A stretch of DNA of 7,599 nucleotides, taken from the NCBI GenBank assembly GCA_015485035.1, contig WFUI01000079.1, positions 1 through 7,599 of the forward strand, read 5' to 3'. The translations under genes were made by a program, and so were the position numbers. Source of the DNA: Mariprofundus sp. (GTDB lineage: Bacteria; Pseudomonadota; Zetaproteobacteria; Mariprofundales; Mariprofundaceae). Positions 1 to 5,566 of this stretch are shown one piece after another (position 1 is the stretch's first letter; every line of letters starts with the position of its first letter). The notes below the pieces were generated by a model, which worked only from the letters and a program-made list of their open reading frames with translations, was not told where the DNA came from and ran no database searches.

Positions 1-841
1 CAATAAGACGGTTTGTTTCGAGGTCATAAAGTATCACAGCATCTATTGCCGACTCCACTAGTTTTGAATATCTTTCAAGCAGGTATTTTAATTCTGCAGT
101 TTTGGCATACAAAGAGGCAGACATATGCTCAAAGGCATTGCCAACATCTTCCAATTCATCACCCGTTGTAATCTTCAGCTGATGGTTCAGGTCGCCCCGT
201 TCCAGAGCCTTAACGCCGGCAGCAATCTTACCAACAGGCTCGAGCACCCTTTTGCGTACAAGCAGAAAAATAGTGATAAAGATCGCGAGTAGAACGACAC
301 TGCCAATAAAAAGAGAATCCCTTGTATGCCGGGCAAAAAGCGACTCATACTTCTTCAGGGAAATGCGAATTGATATGGCACCGTTCACATTACCCACCTC
401 AGCCATATGGCACGATCTGCACTCCTGAACCACAAAGACCGGACGGACAAACCTCGCGCTCTTGAATCCATTCTCTTCAATAAAGCTGACCGTCTTTCCT
501 TCGAGGGCGGCCTTGTCGTGCTCATCTGCCGGAGTCTCATCCGCCTGAATCCCATACTGACGGTCAATTTGCGCACTGTGAATGATTCTCAGATCTTCGA
601 TGCCTTCAATCTTTCTGAGCCTCTCCAGAGTGGCCTGGTTCTCTGCCCTGCCGCCTCCAGCCCGCATGGTGGAGTAGAGATCATCGAAGATAACTTGGCT
701 CAGGCGTTTAGATTCATCTTTGCCGATCTTTTGCATCATCAATGTATTCGAGTGGATGGTTTCATAGGTGATAGCACCAATCCCAAACAAGAGAATGCAG
801 CCAGTGAACAGACTCATTCTGTGAGCGAGTTTTATTTTCAT
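1..841 (-). CDS. Membrane sensor with periplasmic c-type haem domain, HAMP and start of PAS (3' end outside window)
   Basis: The frame is open from an ATG at 841 to the window edge, giving 280 residues with the C-terminus missing. One membrane segment lies at about residues 9-26. A periplasmic domain of about 140 residues follows, and a second membrane segment lies at about 176-195. The periplasmic domain contains C141-R-S-C144-H145, a canonical CxxCH site for one covalently bound haem c, followed by a strand (VNGAISIRISL) typical of PAS-like/Tll0287-like (DUF3365) haem sensors. A HAMP linker spans about 196-248 (EP at 201-202, GD at 216-217, DE at 228-229). From about 258 the sequence (SKLVESAIDAVILYDLETNRLI) reads as the start of a cytoplasmic PAS domain. 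The output module lies outside the window and could be a histidine kinase, a diguanylate cyclase/phosphodiesterase or another type. Haem attachment is inferred from the motif, and redox, gas or ligand sensing from the family. The Shine-Dalgarno sequence is weak. No other gene is close upstream. Confidence 0.9.
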   Translation of the reverse strand, partial: MKIKLAHRMSLFTGCILLFGIGAITYETIHSNTLMMQKIGKDESKRLSQVIFDDLYSTMRAGGGRAENQATLERLRKIEGIEDLRIIHSAQIDRQYGIQADETPADEHDKAALEGKTVSFIEENGFKSARFVRPVFVVQECRSCHMAEVGNVNGAISIRISLKKYESLFARHTRDSLFIGSVVLLAIFITIFLLVRKRVLEPVGKIAAGVKALERGDLNHQLKITTGDELEDVGNAFEHMSASLYAKTAELKYLLERYSKLVESAIDAVILYDLETNRLI

Positions 842-1182
842 TTCAGGTTATGAACCATGGCGCGCACATGTGATAATTGCTGGATTGTGTAAGGTATGGA
901 TTTGATATCAGGCATACCTTAAATAGCCCATTCTTAGCTGCCATTAGAATTCAACTGAAATTTCAAAGGATGGGGGGGGGATAGAATGACTCCGAACACA
1001 TCATCATAATCCCTATACTTACTACTGGCAGAAAAACAATCAAGGACTGTTGCTATTACTACGTATTTCTGGACTTAGAAAGAAGTACCCCTCCTTTAGA
1101 TACCTTTCATGTCCATATTAAGGAATGGGAAGAACTTCGTTCCATTGGTGCCCAGATTTGTCCTGACTGGGGAGCCATATCA
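842..1182. other. Intergenic region, no convincing gene; contains a run of nine G
   Basis: This AT-rich stretch lies between the start of the haem-sensor gene and a plus-strand terminator. Besides the inverted repeat at 890-921 it holds a homopolymer of nine G at 972-980. One plus-strand frame is open from 985 through the terminator and on across antisense rpsT, but it has no ATG, GTG or TTG start before 1243. It also contains runs such as CCYYY that do not look like protein. Two tiny ATG frames (1109, 1125) either run through the terminator or encode only 13 residues. The terminator that follows suggests that some plus-strand RNA is made here, either a small RNA or the remnant of a decayed gene. 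I recognise neither. Confidence 0.5.
890..921. repeat. 9-bp perfect inverted repeat upstream of the haem-sensor gene
   Basis: TAAGGTATG (890-898) and CATACCTTA (913-921) are perfect reverse complements separated by 14 nt. The spacer itself contains the palindrome TGATATCA (903-910). The repeat lies about 50-80 nt upstream of the sensor start codon. It has no T-run on either side, so it is more likely a protein-binding operator or a 5'-UTR hairpin of the sensor transcript than a terminator. Its function is inferred from position only. Confidence 0.5.
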
Positions 1183-1209
1183 GGGGCCGGCAAAAGCCGG
1201 CCCCTTTTT
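1183..1209 (+). terminator. Strong rho-independent terminator, plus strand, no recognised gene upstream
   Basis: GGGGCCGGC (1183-1191) and GCCGGCCCC (1196-1204) form a perfect 9-bp GC-rich stem with an AAAA tetraloop, followed by TTTTT (1205-1209) and further T-rich sequence. There is no A-tract on the 5' side, so it works for plus-strand transcripts only. All identifiable genes on its left are on the minus strand, so the RNA it ends is unidentified. Confidence 0.85.
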
Positions 1210-1289
1210 ATTGCTTTTTCTGTAATTCCGCCCTTCAAATCATTGCGAATTACAGCAATGACTGTGAAAACCGAATGTAATGATGGCAT

Positions 1290-1327
1290 AAAAAAAGCCC
1301 GCCGGACCAAAGGTCAGACGGGCTTTT
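1290..1327 (-). terminator. rpsT transcription terminator (potentially bidirectional)
   Basis: Arms at 1297-1308 and 1312-1323 form a 12-position stem with one mismatch and one G-T wobble around an AAA loop (TTT on the minus strand). On the minus strand it is followed by a run of seven T (complement of 1290-1296) and lies 21 bp beyond the rpsT stop codon. TTTT at 1324-1327 could also let it act on plus-strand transcripts. Confidence 0.88.
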
Positions 1328-1344
1328 CAGAATTCAGAATAAAA

Positions 1345-1608
1345 TCAGGAAATCGCTTTCACTTTGGCATTCAGGCGGGATACCTTGCGGGATGCCTGAC
1401 GGGCATGAATCTGATTCTTGCGGCCAGCTTTATCAAGCATGGAGGTCGCAGTTTTCAGAGCTGTCGCGGCTGTATCTTTATCGCCGGCTTCTACTGCAGC
1501 CAGCACCTTCTTGATCTCGGTGCGCATTGCAGATTTCTGGGTGCGATTCTGTAAACGTTTTTTCTCGTCCTGACGAGCACGTTTCAGTGCTGATGCATGA
1601 TTTGCCAC
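1345..1608 (-). CDS. rpsT: 30S ribosomal protein S20
   Basis: This is the primary rRNA-binding protein of the small ribosomal subunit, which binds 16S rRNA early in assembly. The 87-residue product (ANHASALKRARQDEKKR at the N-terminus, GRKNQIHARQASRKVSRL near the C-terminus) is lysine/arginine-rich, helical and of normal family length. An in-frame ATG at 1629 would add seven residues (MAARRNN), but it lies upstream of and overlaps the ribosome-binding region. The GTG at 1608 sits 7 nt after AAGGAG (1621-1616) and gives the conserved ANHxSA N-terminus, so GTG is the chosen start. A non-ATG start is also found in Escherichia coli rpsT (UUG), where the weak start contributes to autogenous control by S20; similar regulation here is inferred. 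The gene is monocistronic, with its own promoter and terminator, and is divergent from the CBS-domain gene. Confidence 0.97.
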   Translation of the reverse strand: MANHASALKRARQDEKKRLQNRTQKSAMRTEIKKVLAAVEAGDKDTAATALKTATSMLDKAGRKNQIHARQASRKVSRLNAKVKAIS

Positions 1609-1633
1609 GTTGTTTCTCCTTGCAGCCATTGCT

Positions 1634-1652
1634 GCGCCTTATAGTGAGGCGC
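1634..1652 (-). promoter_or_regulatory. Hairpin in the rpsT 5' leader
   Basis: GCGCCT and AGGCGC pair (plus-strand 1634-1639 with 1647-1652) around a 7-nt loop. With transcription expected to start near 1649, the hairpin would lie at the extreme 5' end of the rpsT mRNA, about 13 nt before the Shine-Dalgarno sequence. It could stabilise the leader or take part in S20 feedback; neither is shown by the sequence. Confidence 0.4.
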
Positions 1653-1655
1653 GGA

Positions 1656-1683
1656 ACCATACCGTCTGACAAAACAGTGTCAA
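1656..1683 (-). promoter_or_regulatory. Sigma-70-type promoter for rpsT
   Basis: On the minus strand a perfect -35 TTGACA (1683-1678) is followed after 16 nt by TATGGT (1661-1656), a 4/6 match to the -10 consensus. The predicted start is near 1649, about 40 nt before the GTG codon. A consensus -35 is as expected for a strongly expressed ribosomal protein gene. Confidence 0.7.
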
Positions 1684-1922
1684 CTATTCTTGCTGCCGGG
1701 CCTTCGTATCCTGCAAGTTATCAGGGCGTGGCATTGCATGGATGGTTTTAATGCAGCGCCTGCCGTTCGCCTGCCGAATGTACGGCTATCCAGTGGTGCT
1801 CGAATACTGCGGGAAATTCCGAACATCCAGAATAAAGCATCTGCACAAGCCGTTTATTCCATGCTATGCTGCGCCTCTAAATTCGGCTGTATCATCTGCC
1901 GAACGACGTCTCGGGAGGAATC
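1684..1922. other. Divergent intergenic region between rpsT and the CBS-domain gene; candidate promoter at 1842-1870
   Basis: No gene is visible here. On the plus strand TGCACA (1842-1847), 17 nt and TATGCT (1865-1870) form a plausible though weak sigma-70 promoter about 50 nt before the CBS-domain start. It is bracketed by the 7-bp inverted repeat GAATAAA (1830-1836) and TTTATTC (1853-1859), which could be an operator or chance. The ribosome-binding site GGAGGA (1914-1919) lies just before the ATG at 1923. Confidence 0.4.
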
Positions 1923-2372
1923 ATGAAAGTTTCAGATATTATGTCACGCGGCTGTCTCACCTGTAAGGCAAGTGACACCCTGCATGATGCAACACAAAAA
2001 ATGGTCATGCGCCGCTGTGGGTCGCTGCCTGTGGTTGATGAAGAGGATGCCACAAAACTGATTGGCATTATCACGATTCGCGACACGATGCTACCGCTCT
2101 ACCCCAATTTTGGTGAATATATCCATGATGCCAAATCAGCTCGTGATTTTGAAGACATGGAAGAGAACTATAAACGTGTGATGTGCATGAAGGTCAGGGA
2201 AGTGATGACACCGAATCCTATGGTCGTCTATTCTGAAATGCCTGTTCTTAAAGCTGCATCCTATATGGGGTTGAAAAACCTGCGCCGTATCCCGGTCGTG
2301 GATAACGATAAATTGACCGGTATCGTCAGTATTGGCGATATTAACCGGGGTATGTTCATCGAGCACGGCTGA
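1923..2372 (+). CDS. Tandem CBS-domain protein
   Basis: The 149-residue product is essentially two CBS domains, at about residues 3-57 (VSDIMSRG... LIGIITIRD) and 90-146 (VREVMTPNP... LTGIVSIGDI), joined by a roughly 30-residue insert that is acidic in part (ARDFEDMEENYKR). CBS pairs form a Bateman module that binds adenine nucleotides (AMP, ATP, S-adenosylmethionine, sometimes NADH or c-di-AMP) and usually regulates a partner. Here there is no attached catalytic or channel domain, so this is a stand-alone cytoplasmic module whose ligand and partner cannot be read from the sequence. Four cysteines (C11, C14, C32, C88) are present, with C11-x-x-C14 in the first domain. The start is supported by GGGAGGA just upstream. 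The gene has its own terminator and is probably transcribed alone. Confidence 0.93.
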   Translation: MKVSDIMSRGCLTCKASDTLHDATQKMVMRRCGSLPVVDEEDATKLIGIITIRDTMLPLYPNFGEYIHDAKSARDFEDMEENYKRVMCMKVREVMTPNPMVVYSEMPVLKAASYMGLKNLRRIPVVDNDKLTGIVSIGDINRGMFIEHG

Positions 2373-2395
2373 TGCACACCCTATCTTGCAATGTA

Positions 2396-2425
2396 CAGGC
2401 TCCGGCATATCCCGGGGCCTGTTTT
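2396..2425 (+). terminator. Rho-independent terminator after the CBS-domain gene
   Basis: CAGGCTCCGG (2396-2405) pairs with CCGGGGCCTG (2412-2421), giving 10 bp with one G-T wobble and a 6-nt loop, followed by TTTT and then GTTT. It lies 23 bp after the CBS stop codon and separates that gene from the kinase fusion gene. Confidence 0.85.
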
Positions 2426-2463
2426 GTTTAGATCCTTCAGTTTAAGATCATTTCTTTGAACTG

Positions 2464-3978
2464 ATGCCTTATTCCAAAATGCCACCTCACATCCGGGCAT
2501 GCTACAAACCTGAAACCTACCCGCATCCGGTCACTGATATTAAAATGATCCAGACGCATGCCTCGTGGGTATTTCTGAGCGGCGACTTTGCCTATAAATT
2601 CAAAAAACCGGTGAACTTCGGTTTTATGGACTTCTCCACATTGGCGAAACGGAAATATTACTGTGAACAGGAACTGAAACTAAACCGCAGGCTGGCACCG
2701 ACTTTGTATCTCGATGTATTGCCCGTCTATCAACACGGCGATATTTACAACTTCAATGCATCAGGAAAAATCGTGGATTACTGTCTGAAAATGATCCGCT
2801 TCAGGCAATCCGACCTGTTTGACCGGAAACTGTTGCAGAATGAACTTGAGCCGAAATGGATGGATCAGCTGGCTGAATATGTGGCCCGTTTTCATGATCA
2901 GGCGGAAATCAATCTTGATACAGACTTTGATCATGCCTCGCTGCTGGCCAGCCATCTTCGGGATAATCTGGCCATGGCCACCGAACATGTCGGCCTTGTC
3001 ATTGCGCCGGAAAGTCTGCAGTCCCTGTCCTCGTTCATAAGTACCGAGCTGACAGTAAAACAGGAACTACTGAAACAGCGGCAGAGCGACCGACATGTCC
3101 GGCATTGTCATGGAGACCTGCATTTCAGAAATATCACGCTGGTCGACGATAAACCGGTCCTGTTTGACTGCATTGAATTCAACGATGCTTACCGCATCAT
3201 CGATACCATGAACGATGTTGCCTTTCTGGTGATGGATTGTGATGCGCACATGCGTCCCGACCTGGGTATGCGTTTTTTATCACGCTATCTTGAATATTCC
3301 GGAGATTATTCAGGGCTCGCATTGTTGCCAATATATCTGCTCTACCGGGCCAGCGTACGCGGCAAGGTGGCCTGCATTCTCGCAGATGAATTGCCGCCCG
3401 AACAGCAACAACCGCAGTGGCATGAAGCACAAAAATATTTTGCGCTTGCGACAAGATATACAAGGCCGGTCAAACCAGTCCTGTTTGCCATTGGCGGTCT
3501 GTCCGGCAGCGGCAAAAGTCATTTGGCACTGCTTGGTTGCGGCCCTCAACGCGCTGTCATCATCCGGTCTGATGCCACACGCAAGCGGATTGCAGCCGAT
3601 TATCCCGACCTCGAACAATACGGCCGGGACATGCATGTCCATACATACAGAGCCATGTTCGATGCCGCCCGCTGTGTACTCAAGGCAGGGTTTTCGGTTA
3701 TTCTGGATGCTACATTCCTGCATCCGGACAGCCGCAAGCAGGTAAGGAAACTGGCAAAGACATGCCGTGTATTATTACATTTCTATTGGCTGGATATCGA
3801 ACCGGAAACACTGAAAAACAATATCCTCCGCAGACAGCAGACCGGATATGATATCTCCGATGCCGATCTCGATGTACTGAAGCGACAGCTGGACGAATAC
3901 CGGCGTCCGGAAGAAAGCGGCATCCATTTTCTCACATCGTCAGAGTCATTCCCCTTTAGCGCCACCAACCCGGACTGA
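2464..3978 (+). CDS. Two-domain kinase: phosphotransferase (APH-like) domain fused to P-loop ATPase/kinase domain
   Basis: The 504-residue protein has two parts. Residues 1 to about 335 resemble the aminoglycoside phosphotransferase/choline-kinase fold. They include a nucleotide-lobe segment (FLSGDFAYKFKKPVNFGFMDFSTL, about 37-60), a catalytic loop H216-G-D218-L-H-F-R-N223 and the metal-binding D235-C-I-E-F. Residues about 338-490 carry a Walker A motif G344-G-L-S-G-S-G-K351-S352, then RSDATRKR (368-375), a Walker B-like ILDATF (413-418) and an arginine-containing lid segment near LRR (455-457), as in small-molecule P-loop kinases. This matches the widespread bacterial family annotated as bifunctional aminoglycoside phosphotransferase/ATP-binding protein. 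Its substrate is not established, so resistance should not be assumed. No clear Shine-Dalgarno sequence precedes ATG 2464, and ATG 2479 is an alternative start. The 3' end overlaps the opposite-strand SUMF1-fold gene by 33 bp. Confidence 0.9.
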   Translation: MPYSKMPPHIRACYKPETYPHPVTDIKMIQTHASWVFLSGDFAYKFKKPVNFGFMDFSTLAKRKYYCEQELKLNRRLAPTLYLDVLPVYQHGDIYNFNASGKIVDYCLKMIRFRQSDLFDRKLLQNELEPKWMDQLAEYVARFHDQAEINLDTDFDHASLLASHLRDNLAMATEHVGLVIAPESLQSLSSFISTELTVKQELLKQRQSDRHVRHCHGDLHFRNITLVDDKPVLFDCIEFNDAYRIIDTMNDVAFLVMDCDAHMRPDLGMRFLSRYLEYSGDYSGLALLPIYLLYRASVRGKVACILADELPPEQQQPQWHEAQKYFALATRYTRPVKPVLFAIGGLSGSGKSHLALLGCGPQRAVIIRSDATRKRIAADYPDLEQYGRDMHVHTYRAMFDAARCVLKAGFSVILDATFLHPDSRKQVRKLAKTCRVLLHFYWLDIEPETLKNNILRRQQTGYDISDADLDVLKRQLDEYRRPEESGIHFLTSSESFPFSATNPD

Positions 3979-4860
3979 GCTCCGGAATGGCAGCACCTCA
4001 ACCAGGCGGAATCCGATCAGGATATGTTTCAGCCGTTGCGGACGCGAATGCCATGCGGCCGGACGACAAATGCCTCCGTGATCGTCCCAGCTACCGCCCT
4101 TGACTACGTGGCTATGCTTCCCATGCTCTGTTGCAGTCCATTCATACACCTGACCGGCACCATCCAGTACCCCGTAAGGGCTTGCGCCTTGTGGAAATGA
4201 TCCGACTGGCATGGTTGCGTATTCCGATGCAACCGACCCCTGATCTGCATTGTTCAATCGACTGGCATCGTAATCGTCACCCCATGGATATAAACGCCCA
4301 TCCGTACCACGCATGGCTTTTTCCCATTCTTCTGCACCGGGTAAACGCAGCTTCCGTCCTGTTTTCCGGGATAGCCACAGGGCATAAGCTTCAGCATCAC
4401 TTACCGTAACCAGAACGACCGGGTGATTTCCCTTGCCTGCAGGGGGTGTGTTACCGGACCAGTTATAACTGCGGGCACGCTTATAGGGATGTACCAGGCC
4501 GTACGATTGCCATGTAGTCGCATCAACAAACGGGGCACGATGCCCGGTGTCAGCCACAAAACGGGCATATTCGTATTGCGTCACCGGCACTTTCTGAATA
4601 CGGAATGCAGGCAGATAGCGTTTGCGCAGCGGTATTTCATGATCAAACCAGCCATACCGGCGCACCCGGTCATGGCCATATCCCGCCGCACTGATTTGAT
4701 AAGCCTGCTCAACCTGAATCCGGCTACTGCCGGAAAAGAAGTATCCCGCCGGCACAGTGACCCAGCCTCCACTGTTTTCCGGTTGCGCCGCGAACACTGC
4801 AACACTGCATAAACAAAACATCCATGTAGCAAGAAAGAGTCCGGAAATTCTGTATCGCAT
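3946..4860 (-). CDS. Exported SUMF1/formylglycine-generating-enzyme-fold protein, one catalytic-site Cys missing
   Basis: The 304-residue product begins with a signal peptide (basic MRYR, hydrophobic 6-23, likely cleavage at VFA-AQ near 24-25), so it should be periplasmic. The rest is an FGE-sulfatase/SUMF1 domain: VTVPAGYFFSGS (34-45), KVPVTQYEYARFV (90-102), HPVVLVTVSDAEAYALWLS (146-164), RLPGAEEWEKAMRG (172-185), YPWGD (191-195) and a C-terminal VKGGSW... GFRLV (253-287). True FGEs use two cysteines to bind copper and oxidise a sulfatase cysteine. Here only C265 is kept, and by my alignment the first is replaced by D260. It is therefore more likely a non-FGE member of the SUMF1/EgtB/PvdO superfamily or a structural/binding variant than a sulfatase activator; no sulfatase is encoded nearby. 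The ATG at 4860 has a poor ribosome-binding site, and an in-frame TAA at 4899-4897 limits any upstream extension. Confidence 0.88.
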   Translation of the reverse strand: MRYRISGLFLATWMFCLCSVAVFAAQPENSGGWVTVPAGYFFSGSSRIQVEQAYQISAAGYGHDRVRRYGWFDHEIPLRKRYLPAFRIQKVPVTQYEYARFVADTGHRAPFVDATTWQSYGLVHPYKRARSYNWSGNTPPAGKGNHPVVLVTVSDAEAYALWLSRKTGRKLRLPGAEEWEKAMRGTDGRLYPWGDDYDASRLNNADQGSVASEYATMPVGSFPQGASPYGVLDGAGQVYEWTATEHGKHSHVVKGGSWDDHGGICRPAAWHSRPQRLKHILIGFRLVEVLPFRSSVRVGGAKGE

Positions 4861-4877
4861 GCCTGTGGGTCGCTTCC

Positions 4878-4906
4878 GGTTCAGTCTGCTTTCAGTTTAC
4901 TTTCAG
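4878..4906 (-). repeat. Three tandem 11-bp repeats (CTGAA core) upstream of the SUMF1-fold gene
   Basis: On the minus strand CTGAAAG (4906-4900), CTGAAAG (4895-4889) and CTGAACC (4884-4878) recur at an exact 11-bp period, with 4-nt spacers TAAA and CAGA. The array overlaps the deaminase stop codon and ends 17 bp before the SUMF1-fold start. A 7-bp unit plus a 4-bp spacer in direct repeat is the architecture of binding sites for PhoB/OmpR-family response regulators. The core is not the PhoB consensus, so the regulator is unknown. Confidence 0.5.
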
Positions 4907-5496
4907 CCGGGCAACGAATCATGCCGGGCATTATAGATCAGCCCGTTATTGCCTGCGTAATGTCGTAATATTTCAACAGCATCGCTTCTGCAGATATCGG
5001 TTTCTACAGTCATGCCGCGTTGGAGCAGAGCATCTTTCCAGCTCGATAATTTAGGGCCTTCGTCAAAACCAATCGCACGTGCATCGCTATCGCGGGCGGC
5101 ACAAACAAGATGCCGGACACCCGACCATGGCACAGCGCCAAAACACATGGCGCATGGTTCACAACTGCTAACCAGTTCGCACGATGGTAAACCTCTGGCT
5201 GACAGATCAAAACTGCCCAGCTGTTGCTGCGCAGCCGTAATGGCCATGATTTCAGCATGTGCGATTGATGCGGAACAGGAAATCACCCGATTAACTCCCG
5301 CACTGATCAATTGATATGAAACACTGTCGAAAATGATTGCCCCGAAGGGGCCACCTGTGTGATGCTCAATATTGAGCGCTGATAATTCGATGGCCAACAG
5401 CATCCGCGTTGAAATATCCGGATAACTGTCGCCATGGGTATCTATCCATGCCGGCAGCCATTCCGGGGGATCAAGAATAATCTGTGCAGGTTTCAC
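4903..5496 (-). CDS. Cytidine/deoxycytidylate-deaminase-fold nucleoside (guanine-type) deaminase
   Basis: This 197-residue zinc-dependent deaminase carries G48-G-P-F-G-A, H80-A-E82 (zinc ligand and catalytic glutamate) and S111-C-E-P-C115-A-M-C118 (two zinc cysteines), the full active site of the TadA/GuaD branch of the superfamily. The pattern GGPFGA... AHAE... SSCEPCAMCFGA followed by AIGFDEG resembles bacterial guanine deaminases more than tRNA-adenosine deaminases. Substrate assignment is inference; another nucleobase or nucleoside is possible. It should be cytoplasmic. The start is the GTG at 5496, since no other usual start codon occurs between it and an in-frame TGA at 5544-5542. It lacks a visible Shine-Dalgarno sequence, and the first 30 or so residues precede the conserved domain, so ATG 5403 (M32) is an alternative. 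It lies 70 bp after the FmdB-type gene and 42 bp before the SUMF1-fold gene, probably in the same transcript. Confidence 0.88.
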   Translation of the reverse strand: MKPAQIILDPPEWLPAWIDTHGDSYPDISTRMLLAIELSALNIEHHTGGPFGAIIFDSVSYQLISAGVNRVISCSASIAHAEIMAITAAQQQLGSFDLSARGLPSCELVSSCEPCAMCFGAVPWSGVRHLVCAARDSDARAIGFDEGPKLSSWKDALLQRGMTVETDICRSDAVEILRHYAGNNGLIYNARHDSLPG

Positions 5497-5566
5497 GTCC
5501 GGGGTAAAGAAAGCGCCGGATTCGGAATGATTACCGGCGGCTCAAATAAAGATACCTTTCCAGCCA

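Noticed and set aside
407..853. 148-residue plus-strand open frame
   Set aside because: It is antisense to the haem-sensor gene, whose frame has clear membrane, CxxCH and HAMP signatures; the plus-strand translation resembles no family.
1243..1554. 103-residue plus-strand open frame, with the same frame open upstream to 985
   Set aside because: It starts at TTG without a ribosome-binding site, reads through both terminators and lies antisense to rpsT.
1609..1629. ATG start giving a 94-residue S20
   Set aside because: The ATG lies upstream of and next to the Shine-Dalgarno sequence that serves GTG 1608, and the extra residues are not part of the S20 family.
1690..1966. Plus-strand open frames (1690-1926, 1742-1966) before and over the CBS-domain start
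   Set aside because: They have no ribosome-binding site or family resemblance, and they overlap the promoter region and the start of the CBS-domain gene.
3239..3745. 168-residue plus-strand frame, with opposing frames at 3310-3723 and 3197-3463
   Set aside because: These are shadow frames inside the kinase-fusion gene, whose own frame carries all the catalytic motifs.
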